NCBI GenBank assembly: GCA_963977675.1
Contig: CAXBPY010000015.1
Location: forward strand, 1 to 55,796
Length of the DNA: 55,796 nucleotides
From: CAXBPY01 sp003455275
GTDB taxonomy: Bacteria; Bacteroidota; Bacteroidia; Chitinophagales; UBA10324
Direction: 5' to 3'
Shown: positions 17,901 through 24,326 of the stretch, one piece after another
Layout of the letters: every line of letters starts with the position of its first letter
Position numbering within the stretch: the first letter of the stretch is position 1
Made by a program: the position numbers and the translations under genes
The notes under the pieces: model-generated
The model's input: only the letters and a program-made list of their open reading frames with translations
Told to the model about the DNA's origin: nothing
Database searches by the model: none

Positions 17901-18337
17901 GATGAACCACTTCCGATTGAAACAGATTGAGATGAAATCACGCTGTCAACTATCAATGAATATTGTTCTGAAGTTTGATATGAATAGGTAGGAGAGTTGT
18001 TAAAATGAATTGAATCCGGCGAAGCATCACTTACGGTAAAACTGCTGTGATTGTTCAGCGTACTGTCAAGCACCCCTGTATGCTCGTACAAATATGTGTA
18101 GGTAAGATAATCCCATTCTCCGCACTGTGTTGGATCGGGGCAGTGAAGATTATAGAGCATCAGAATTTTTCGGTACTTATTAGTATCCGAAGGAAAATTG
18201 AACCACGCATCCTGCGGTGACTGATAAGTAAAAGCCTGAACAGTTATTGTGTCTTCAGTTGCAGTTTGTGCAATGCCCTTTGATAAATTCAAGGTGACAA
18301 TAGCAAGGATGGAAACTATTGTAAAAAATTGCTTCAT
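14912..18337 (-). CDS. PNGase F-like T9SS protein with inserted LamG/concanavalin-like domain
   Basis: 1141 residues from the ATG at 18337 (MKQFFTIVSILAIVTLNLSK, cleavage after GIAQ). The N-terminal PNGase F half (~30-90) has LHCPDPTQCGEWDYLTYTYL, keeping the Asp equivalent to D60 of Elizabethkingia PNGase F (here D76). A jelly-roll region and a LamG-like domain (~300-450, WNYWTFTKN, HGAMDEFAMWNVE) are inserted. The PNGase F fold resumes at ~610 (ELSRFITLYG, LTDLAPLL, GTPARN), with TTGHG and CDEFC (E726, equivalent to E206) and the hallmark ANWCPG. The position equivalent to E118 appears to be Gly (G651 in SSGNW). A beta domain and a type A sorting domain (ILPNPSSDFISVMF, ELASGLYFIKVKS) close it. 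It is probably surface-exposed and glycan-directed; deglycosylase activity is uncertain. Confidence 0.8.
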   Translation of the reverse strand: MKQFFTIVSILAIVTLNLSKGIAQTATEDTITVQAFTYQSPQDAWFNFPSDTNKYRKILMLYNLHCPDPTQCGEWDYLTYTYLYEHTGVLDSTLNNHSSFTVSDASPDSIHFNNSPTYSYQTSEQYSLIVDSVISSQSVSIGSGSSSSFHPFHTMMDSRARTVYLWKASELSPSLVAGNITSLTLNATFAWGTELNHLKIRMAPTSIDSLEDAQLNATWTQVYNHNTYLTTGANSLLFTNPFAWDGISNVIVEISFDNNETGWDNLIAVTPESWSAGITSSGNDRDIFLTGNEFVQVPQSAFSSLDSFVTISYWAFGNPATQPNNGTCFEGIDSTGHRVLNSHCPWSDSNVYWDAGSDGTNYDRISHSATTPQTEGQWNYWTFTKNCATGIMNIYLNGHLFHTGSGLTKLMNGIKYFRIGRGNWGGSESFHGAMDEFAMWNVELDSTTIQQYMFKDIDASHPFYNNMICYYQFNDHNDTSFADSSLANDEASIMGSLQNNFLPSQTLFRNYLKLYERPNIVFEEAVFNSHIDTTIEIDTIENLSFSVVLYSDSLNPTVATDTIWVWQPVNYFYDANGNPTDTIFLSADSSIYKQIWYWYGVPFEVVNRYELSRFITLYGNGTTLGNSGRTWVYDLTDLAPLLHDSVHLSSGNWQEWLNMKFLLIKGTPARNPISVSNLWNGDYWHDSNMENGLHPMVVKIDTLAKNTMWRSLTTGHGQAGPNACDEFCQNFQYGKVNGAQHFSQLIWRDDCAKNPLFPQGGTWVYQRANWCPGSEVREYDWELTPYVTPGDSEILDLDFSPPGSYNGNYVISTQLISFSLPNFSLDAEVYDIKRPTDQNMWSRENPICDDALITIRNGGTTPLTSALITYGVEGGPVLTYNWTGNLGFLQKADITLPTQNWMWSGDSTHRFYATISSPNGGADENTANNKVTTHYNLPLMYNVGAIHKIVLEVKTNVNGWETSYTLVDGSGNTLISRNGLSANTYYRDTVSVDDGMCYTFHINDSGEDGLSFWANPGQGSGIIRLRKADALSTFKVFGTDFGAELTYQFTVGWTLDAPTIPSNNPEIHILPNPSSDFISVMFETNEKATYSVIDLSGKILMTKSSDEPETIFDIHELASGLYFIKVKSGNKEYTEKFLKVD
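18266..18301 (-). repeat. Dispersed signal-peptide repeat, copy 3
   Basis: The coding strand reads GTCACCTTGAATTTATCAA, then AGGGCATTGCACAA, and encodes VTLNLSKGIAQ at the end of the signal peptide. It is the most degenerate copy. Confidence 0.5.
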
Positions 18338-18358
18338 GAATTTTAGTTTGATTGGAAA

Positions 18359-18366
18359 CAAATGTA
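18359..18366 (-). promoter_or_regulatory. Bacteroidota -7 box (TACATTTG)
   Basis: The reverse strand reads TACATTTG 22 bases upstream of the ATG at 18337. The open frame could extend to 18388, past this box, so the box supports the internal start that begins a proper signal peptide. Confidence 0.5.
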
Positions 18367-18494
18367 AATGGAAAATGAAGCGATTCATCGATTGGAAGCA
18401 ACTCAGGAAATATTTTTCAATAAAAATTTGTGTAACTTTTTTTGAACTAAAAACGATTCACTATAACAGATCTTAAATAATTAAAACCTTATTG

Positions 18495-18899
18495 ATGAAA
18501 AAAGTTTTTTTAATCACTCTCCCTTTGTTTCAATTTATTTTTTTCACAAATTCTTTCTGTCAAAAACCTGCAAGCATCAATGAAAACGATTTGCAAAATG
18601 GTAACGAAAACTCAGCAGCCTATTTCGGACCTATAGGAATTGAACAAACAGAATTACAAAATAAAAATTTGTTCCGCATTTATCCGGTACCAACAACAGA
18701 TCTATTAACTGTTTCGTTACCTGAATCAATTTCATTATTTAAGATTTCAATTTTTGATATGTCAGGGAAAGAAGTTTGCAATCAACTTGCAACATCCAAG
18801 ACCGTAAATTTCAATACACTCAGTCTTCCTTCCGGAGTATATTTTATTTCGATTGAAAATGACTCAATCCAAAATACTCTAAGATTTGTTAAAGAATAA
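18495..18899 (+). CDS. Miniature T9SS cargo (signal peptide plus sorting domain)
   Basis: 134 residues from the ATG at 18495; a TTG one codon earlier is less likely. It has a signal peptide (MKKVFLITLPLFQFIFFTNS, FCQ), a linker of about 35 residues (NENDLQNGNENSAAYFGPIG), then a type A sorting domain (LFRIYPVPTTDLLTV, FKISIFDMSGKEV, SLPSGVYFISI). There is almost no cargo domain, so it may be a remnant of a larger protein, a small surface peptide or a sorting decoy. Its stop codon abuts that of purT on the opposite strand with no base between them. Confidence 0.7.
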   Translation: MKKVFLITLPLFQFIFFTNSFCQKPASINENDLQNGNENSAAYFGPIGIEQTELQNKNLFRIYPVPTTDLLTVSLPESISLFKISIFDMSGKEVCNQLATSKTVNFNTLSLPSGVYFISIENDSIQNTLRFVKE

Positions 18900-20066
18900 T
18901 CAGGATACAAATATTTTATCAGCCACATCCTTTGCTCGCTTTCTAAGTTCATCAGCAGAAGTTTCAACTGAATCATACGCAAGCGCTACACCCATGCGGC
19001 GATATTTTCTTGTAGAAGGTTTGCCAAAAATTTTGAAATCACTTTTCGGAACTGAAGCCGCTTCATTCAAACCGGAATACTCAGGAAAATTTTTGCTCTC
19101 CGCATTGGAAAGTATCACTGCGCTTGCTGCTGCGCGCTGCAAAATGATTTCAGGAATTGGTAAACCAAGAACAGCACGCGCGTGCAATTCAAACTCATTA
19201 AAGTTTTGAGAGTTCGCAAGCGTCACCATTCCGGTATCGTGCGGACGCGGAGAAAGTTCACTGAAGTAAACACCATTGTCAGTCAGAAAAAATTCAACAC
19301 CCCAAATTCCAGCACCTGTGAGTGATGCAGTTACTTGCGCTGCCATTTGTTGTGCATTTTGTAAATCTTTTCCGCTCATAGCGCACGGCTGCCAGCTTTC
19401 CTGGTAATCGCCGCGCTCTTGCCGGTGACCAATGGGTGGGCAAAAAAGTGTTGGTCCGTTTTTCTGCGTCACGGTGAGCAGCGTTATTTCGGTATAAAAT
19501 TTTATGAACTCTTCCACTATCACCACTTTCAAATCGCCTCGGCTTCCTTCCATTGCATACTTCCACGATTGTTCAATATCACTTTCTGTCTTCACCACGC
19601 TCTGTCCCTTGCCGCTGCTGCTCATCAGCGGTTTCACTACGCACGGAATTCCTATTTCTGAAATTGCTTTTCTGAATTCGTCAATAGTTTCAGCATAAAA
19701 ATATTTTGCTGTTCTCAGCGTCAGTTCCTTCGATGCTAAATCACGAATCGCTCTTCTGTTCATGGTAAAGTTTGCAGCGCGCGCACTCGGCACCACTTGT
19801 ATTCCCTTCTTCTCATAATCATAAAACCGTTCGGTGCGAATGGCTTCTATTTCCGGAACAATAATATCAGGGTTGTGTTTCTCCACTACCGAATCAAGTG
19901 CATCGCCGTTGAGCATATCAATGACTTCAAACTCATGTGCCACCTGCATAGCAGGCGCACCAGGGTAGGAGTCCACTGCAATTACATATTGTCCCAGCCG
20001 CTGACAAGCAATCACAAATTCTTTTCCGAGTTCACCGGAACCAAGCAGCAGAATTTTTTTTCGCAT
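18900..20066 (-). CDS. purT: Formate-dependent phosphoribosylglycinamide formyltransferase (PurT)
   Basis: 388 residues, close to the ~392 of E. coli PurT. This ATP-grasp enzyme makes formyl-GAR from GAR, formate and ATP in purine synthesis. Visible parts: an N-terminal Rossmann-like loop (KILLLGSGELGKEFVIACQR), EIEAIRTERFYDYEKKG, the ATP-grasp lysine segment CVVKPLMSSSGKGQSVV, the EEFI ribose/adenine region, IGHRQERGDYQESWQP for substrate binding, and the metal-binding GVEFFLTDNGVYFSELSPRPHDTGMVTL. All expected signature parts are present. It is probably monocistronic; a near-consensus -7 box (TACATTCG) lies at 20097-20104. Confidence 0.93.
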   Translation of the reverse strand: MRKKILLLGSGELGKEFVIACQRLGQYVIAVDSYPGAPAMQVAHEFEVIDMLNGDALDSVVEKHNPDIIVPEIEAIRTERFYDYEKKGIQVVPSARAANFTMNRRAIRDLASKELTLRTAKYFYAETIDEFRKAISEIGIPCVVKPLMSSSGKGQSVVKTESDIEQSWKYAMEGSRGDLKVVIVEEFIKFYTEITLLTVTQKNGPTLFCPPIGHRQERGDYQESWQPCAMSGKDLQNAQQMAAQVTASLTGAGIWGVEFFLTDNGVYFSELSPRPHDTGMVTLANSQNFNEFELHARAVLGLPIPEIILQRAAASAVILSNAESKNFPEYSGLNEAASVPKSDFKIFGKPSTRKYRRMGVALAYDSVETSADELRKRAKDVADKIFVS

Positions 20067-20096
20067 AATAATTTTTGTAAAAAGAAAGTGATAGCG

Positions 20097-20104
20097 CGAA
20101 TGTA
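20097..20104 (-). promoter_or_regulatory. Near-consensus -7 box of purT (TACATTCG)
   Basis: TACATTCG differs from TACATTTG at one base and lies 31 bases upstream of the purT ATG. No -33 element is evident. Confidence 0.3.
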
Positions 20105-20144
20105 ATAAGTCATCAATTTCATAATTGAAATTGATTAACAGTTT

Positions 20145-20179
20145 GAAAATAAAAAAGCCACCTGATTATTGTGTGGCTT
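20145..20179 (-). terminator. Intrinsic terminator after the receiver-protein gene
   Basis: On the reverse strand, AAGCCAC...GTGGCTT forms a 7-bp stem followed by a run of T (the aaaaaa at 20149-20154 of the plus strand). It lies 25 bases past the stop of the 20204 gene. Confidence 0.65.
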
Positions 20180-20203
20180 CAACAAAGTATATGATTTAAT
20201 TTT

Positions 20204-20605
20204 TTATGCTGGTATTTCCAGTGCGCTCAGTTTATCTACTGAAAGAGGTTTCACTAAAAATGAAACCACTTGCGGAAATCCTTTTGCCTTATCATAATCC
20301 TGTTCATCAAGAGTGGAAGATAGCATTACAACTTTCGGCTTCCGGGTAATGGTCTCTGGAAGCTGTACATATTCGGCCAGAAATCCAAAACCATCAATGA
20401 TGGGCATCCTGATATCAAGAAAAATAATATCCGGAACTTTTGAAAGGTCATTGACAACTTCGTTTTTCAAATATGTAAGTGCATCAACGCCTGATGGCAT
20501 AACAACTATTTTTTCGCCAAAGCCGGCAATTTCTATCAGCCGCTCGTGCATTACATTATTGATTTCGTTGTCGTCAATCAATAAAACATTTTCAAACAGT
20601 GCCAT
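20204..20605 (-). CDS. Single-domain response regulator (receiver only)
   Basis: 133 residues, all one CheY-like receiver: acidic pair D11/D12 (LLIDDNEINN), phospho-acceptor D64 (IIFLDIRMPIIDGFGF), S/T switch in VVMLSST and the conserved Lys in FLVKPLS. It has no output domain, so it must act through protein contact or pass on phosphate. Its start lies one base after the stop of the sensor kinase gene, making an obvious kinase/receiver pair. The pair is followed by a terminator. Confidence 0.88.
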   Translation of the reverse strand: MALFENVLLIDDNEINNVMHERLIEIAGFGEKIVVMPSGVDALTYLKNEVVNDLSKVPDIIFLDIRMPIIDGFGFLAEYVQLPETITRKPKVVMLSSTLDEQDYDKAKGFPQVVSFLVKPLSVDKLSALEIPA

Positions 20606-20606
20606 A

Positions 20607-22763
20607 TTATTTCAACTTAAAGTTAGGTATTTCGATGGTGAAAGTAGAGCCAATATTCGGAGTGGTCTCTAATGAAATTTTACCATTGACTTTTGCAAGT
20701 GTCTCTTTTAAAATATAAAGACCGAGGCCGCTTCCGCTACCTTGTGTTGTTGCCCTGAAAAACATATCAAAGATTTTATCACGGTAATCAGGATTGATTC
20801 CAATACCATTATCTCGAACGGTAATGATTGCTTTTTCTGAATTTACTATTGCATCAATCTCAACAAACTGATCTTCAATTTTGGTATTCCGATACTTGAT
20901 TGCATTAGAAATTAGATTGTTCAGAATCACTTTCATTCTATTAACATCTGAATAAAAAGGAACCTGCATATCAAAGTGCAGTTTCTTTTCTACCTTGTCG
21001 GATCCTTCCATAAATTGTAAACCTGCAAGTACTTCCTCAGTCACTGAGTGAAGGTCCATTTCTGAAATTTCAACTTCAGTCCTTGTGTTCTTGGAGTACT
21101 CCAGAATTTCCTTAATTGTATTATCAAGATTTGTAACACTTGTTTTCATCATGCCGAGATACTTTTTAGGTTTCTCATCGGTGATAGTGAGCTCTACAAT
21201 ATCTACCAGCCCTAACATATTCATAAGCGGAGCGCGCAGATCGTGTGAAGTTGAATAAACAAAACGATCCAGTTCAGCGTTCGTCTTTTTCAGTTCTTCG
21301 TTTTGTGTTTGAATTCTTTCAAGAGAAAGTTTGTTCTTGGTAACTGCATTATCTTTTTCCATCAGCACTCCTACAATGTTTACAGAGCGGTTGATGATTT
21401 CCATATCCTTGGTGTCAGGTTTTTCTTTAGTTGTTTTGTAGTAGACTTCAAAGACTCCCAACACATTTCCTCCTTCTGATAAAATCGGGAATGAAAAACA
21501 TGAAGCGATTTTGTGACGGCGAGCCTGCACGATATAGTTTTTCCAATCTTCATTGGTTTCAACATTGGGACAATAAGAAGTCAATTTGCTTGCTGCTGCT
21601 TTTCCTGCGCTGAGAGCTGAAATGTTAACCGGAATATTTCCGATAGTGCGAATGAGGTCAGCTGAAATACTCGGAGCAATGAACCATTGCAATTCGTTTC
21701 CACCTTCATCCATTCTGAAAACAGAACACTGCATGTCGCCGATCATCTCTTCAACATTTGAAACTAAATGATTCAATGCACGGGTCAGGTCATTATCTTT
21801 TGATGCCATTTCAAGAACCTGCTTTTCAGCGAGCAATAGTTTTTCTAATCTTTTTCTTTCTGAAATATCTGAGATACGGATTTGTAAATGTGGCTTGTTC
21901 ATGTATTCCACCACTCTGTATTCCAGGTTTCCCCAAAAAATTTTTCCCTTACGCGATACATATTCCAGTTCCTTGCTCCACCCCCAATTATCTTTTATCT
22001 GTTGTTTCACAGAACTGATTTCAGCTGAATTGAATGGATGCTTTTGTAGTGAGTTTGCATCAATTCCTAAAAGATCTTCCATTGAATCTACTTCAAATAA
22101 ATCCAGTGCACGCTTATTACAGGTTATGATTTTCTGATCATCAACTTTTGTCATCAGGTTGGCATCAGCGCTTTCATTAAAAATATTTTTGAAAAGACTT
22201 TCACTCTTTCTGAGTTTTTCCTGAACACGCAGTCTTGATCCGAGAGCAATTGCACTGACAAAACCCATTGAGAAAAAAACAATAAATAATGTATGCGGAT
22301 TTTCAACTTTAGGGTTAGTATAAATACCAGCCAGGATCATGACTAAGCTGATCATTAAAAATGAATTCAGATAAATTGGTTTTCGGAAAACCAACGAACA
22401 CATAATGTAGGTAACCAGCACAGCCATTGTTTCAACAAGAGAAAAATTATAAGAGGTTGCTTCCAGAACAACCTGCGCCATGATTGCATAAACCAGCCAC
22501 TGAAAAATAGTTGGCAAATATTTCTTAATTCCTTTTGACAGAAAGGAAGCAGCAAACACAAGAGCCGAGAAAACTGCAAAGCCAATGTTTAACAGAAATA
22601 CATCAAACGAAGTAAGACCTTGCTGATAATAGATTGTACCGCTCGATGCATAAATAAATGCCGATGCAAAAAGCAATAATCTGAAAATGAGTTTATCGTC
22701 TTCAAATAACTGAAGAAAACTACGACCCCATCTGTTCTCGGTGTTTAATAACCTAATTGTCAT
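20607..22763 (-). CDS. Six-TM sensor histidine kinase with PAS and GAF domains
   Basis: About 718 residues from the ATG at 22763; a GTG at 22790 would add nine. Residue numbers here count from the GTG. Six hydrophobic segments (~34-53, 62-84, 93-110, 117-135, 139-157, 166-184) form the membrane sensor. Then come a PAS domain (~195-315, IFNESADANLMTKVD), a GAF domain (~330-475), a coiled linker, HisKA with H516 (VYSTSHDLRAPLMNML) and HATPase_c with an N box (NNLISNAIKY), G1 (VRDNGIGI) and G2 (GSGSGLGLYIL). It is probably the phosphate source for the receiver protein. It is divergent from the alpha-oxoamine synthase gene, with about 114-141 bases between starts. The signal is unknown. Confidence 0.87.
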   Translation of the reverse strand: MTIRLLNTENRWGRSFLQLFEDDKLIFRLLLFASAFIYASSGTIYYQQGLTSFDVFLLNIGFAVFSALVFAASFLSKGIKKYLPTIFQWLVYAIMAQVVLEATSYNFSLVETMAVLVTYIMCSLVFRKPIYLNSFLMISLVMILAGIYTNPKVENPHTLFIVFFSMGFVSAIALGSRLRVQEKLRKSESLFKNIFNESADANLMTKVDDQKIITCNKRALDLFEVDSMEDLLGIDANSLQKHPFNSAEISSVKQQIKDNWGWSKELEYVSRKGKIFWGNLEYRVVEYMNKPHLQIRISDISERKRLEKLLLAEKQVLEMASKDNDLTRALNHLVSNVEEMIGDMQCSVFRMDEGGNELQWFIAPSISADLIRTIGNIPVNISALSAGKAAASKLTSYCPNVETNEDWKNYIVQARRHKIASCFSFPILSEGGNVLGVFEVYYKTTKEKPDTKDMEIINRSVNIVGVLMEKDNAVTKNKLSLERIQTQNEELKKTNAELDRFVYSTSHDLRAPLMNMLGLVDIVELTITDEKPKKYLGMMKTSVTNLDNTIKEILEYSKNTRTEVEISEMDLHSVTEEVLAGLQFMEGSDKVEKKLHFDMQVPFYSDVNRMKVILNNLISNAIKYRNTKIEDQFVEIDAIVNSEKAIITVRDNGIGINPDYRDKIFDMFFRATTQGSGSGLGLYILKETLAKVNGKISLETTPNIGSTFTIEIPNFKLK

Positions 22764-22904
22764 TTTCCGGTGTTTCGGGGTCTTTACCACTACATTTTTA
22801 TAAAGTTACGATCAAACACATGATCAAAATAATTGAGCACAAAATAGGTTGTCTATTTATCTATTCAAATACCGACGCTTATACTGATAAATGCAATAAT
22901 TAGG

Positions 22905-24233
22905 ATGATCTTAAAAAAAAATGTTTTGAACCTTGTGCACGGAACAAAACCAACGAAATACATGGTTACTAAGCAAATCACTAATCATGAACAAAACCTG
23001 CGAATCATAGACCAGGTGATGATCACATCTTCAGGACTGGGCATTACTCAGCTTGAAACTGAGGATACTGAATTTACAGGAAGACATATTACCGTTAATG
23101 ATCGTAAAAGATTATTCTTTGGTTCATGTTCTTACTTGGGATTAGAACTTGATTCCCGCTTGAAAGAAAAAGCTATCGATTGTGTAAATAAATTCGGAAC
23201 GCAATTCTCTTCTTCGCGGGCATATGTAAGTATGGGTTTATATCGTGAGATTGAAAATTTACTGAGCCTTCAATTTCAGGCGCCGGTTATTCTGGCAGCC
23301 TCTACTACGCTTGGACATATTTCAAACCTTCCTGTATTGGTTGACTCTAATGATGTGGTGATTCTGGATGCGCAGGTTCACAGCAGTGTGCAAATGGCAG
23401 TGCAACTTTTGAAGAACAGAAATATTCCAGTTGAAGTTTTGCGACATAGCAGAATGGATATGCTTGAAGACCGCATTATTGATTTGAAAGAAAAGTATAA
23501 CAAGATTTGGTACATGGCCGATGGAGTCTATTCTATGTATGGTGATTATGCTCCTTACGAAGAAATGATGCATCTTGTAAATACTTATGAGCAATTTAAT
23601 ATTTATGTTGACGATGCTCATGGTTTATCGTGGACCGGAAAACACGGTTGCGGTACAGCGAGGACTGCACTTCCGCGGCACCCTCAAGTATTTATTACAG
23701 GATCTTTAGCAAAAGCTTATGGTGCCTGTGGCGGCGTTCTTGTTTTTCCGAATGAAGATTACAGAAGAAGAGTTCGCAATTGCGGAAGTTCATTAATATT
23801 TTCTGGACCCATTCAACCGGCCACACTTGGGGCGGCGATTGCTTCAGCTATGATACAACTATCCGACGAATTACCAAAACTTCAGCAGGCATTGCAAGAC
23901 AGGATTAAATTTTTCCATGATCGCGCTAAGGAATTAGAACTCCCGCTCATTTCGACTTCTAACGCTCCGATTAAATTTATTGGCGTTGGAAAACCAGGTG
24001 TTGGTTATAGCATGGTTCGCCGCCTGATGGATAAAGGGATTTATATCAACCTCTCTGTTTTTCCAAGTGTGAGTTACAAAAACACCGGATTACGAATTCC
24101 GCTTTCACTTCATCATACAATGGAAGATATTAATTTCTTGCTTGAAAATATTGCCCGCGAATTACCACTAGCTTTGCTTGAAGAACAATCAAGTATCAAA
24201 CAGATTTACCAGGCATTCAGAATAGCAGTTTAG
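22905..24233 (+). CDS. Alpha-oxoamine synthase family PLP enzyme (BioF/KBL/SPT/CqsA superfamily)
   Basis: 442 residues, or 423 from an internal ATG at 22962. This fold-type I PLP enzyme condenses an acyl-CoA with an amino acid in known relatives. Features: FFGSCSYLGLELD near the substrate site, a DAQVHSSVQM His region, DGVYSMYGDYAPYEEM, VDDAHGLSWTGKHGCG with the PLP-ring Asp-x-x-His, and the Schiff-base lysine K270 in FITGSLAKAYGACGGV. The SLAK context resembles CqsA more than BioF or KBL, which usually have TFGK/TLGK; this is a by-eye judgement. It lacks the BioF-type neighbours of a biotin operon. Being divergent from a six-TM kinase suggests, but does not prove, a signal synthase. A terminator follows. 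Confidence 0.8.
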   Translation: MILKKNVLNLVHGTKPTKYMVTKQITNHEQNLRIIDQVMITSSGLGITQLETEDTEFTGRHITVNDRKRLFFGSCSYLGLELDSRLKEKAIDCVNKFGTQFSSSRAYVSMGLYREIENLLSLQFQAPVILAASTTLGHISNLPVLVDSNDVVILDAQVHSSVQMAVQLLKNRNIPVEVLRHSRMDMLEDRIIDLKEKYNKIWYMADGVYSMYGDYAPYEEMMHLVNTYEQFNIYVDDAHGLSWTGKHGCGTARTALPRHPQVFITGSLAKAYGACGGVLVFPNEDYRRRVRNCGSSLIFSGPIQPATLGAAIASAMIQLSDELPKLQQALQDRIKFFHDRAKELELPLISTSNAPIKFIGVGKPGVGYSMVRRLMDKGIYINLSVFPSVSYKNTGLRIPLSLHHTMEDINFLLENIARELPLALLEEQSSIKQIYQAFRIAV

Positions 24234-24254
24234 TTTTTCAACCAACAGAATTAT

Positions 24255-24290
24255 AAATCCCGTTTGATTTTTTCGAACGGGATTTTTTTT
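24255..24290 (+). terminator. Intrinsic terminator after the synthase gene
   Basis: A stem AAATCCCGTTTGA / TCGAACGGGATTT (one G-U pair) is followed by eight T. The opposite strand has only a weak T-tract. Confidence 0.8.
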
Positions 24291-24326
24291 GTCTCAGTTT
24301 TAATTTTTTTTAGGAAACCGAATCCA

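Noticed and set aside
22905..24233. BioF (biotin synthesis) assignment
   Set aside because: No bio genes nearby and the Schiff-base context is SLAK rather than TFGK; kept at superfamily level.
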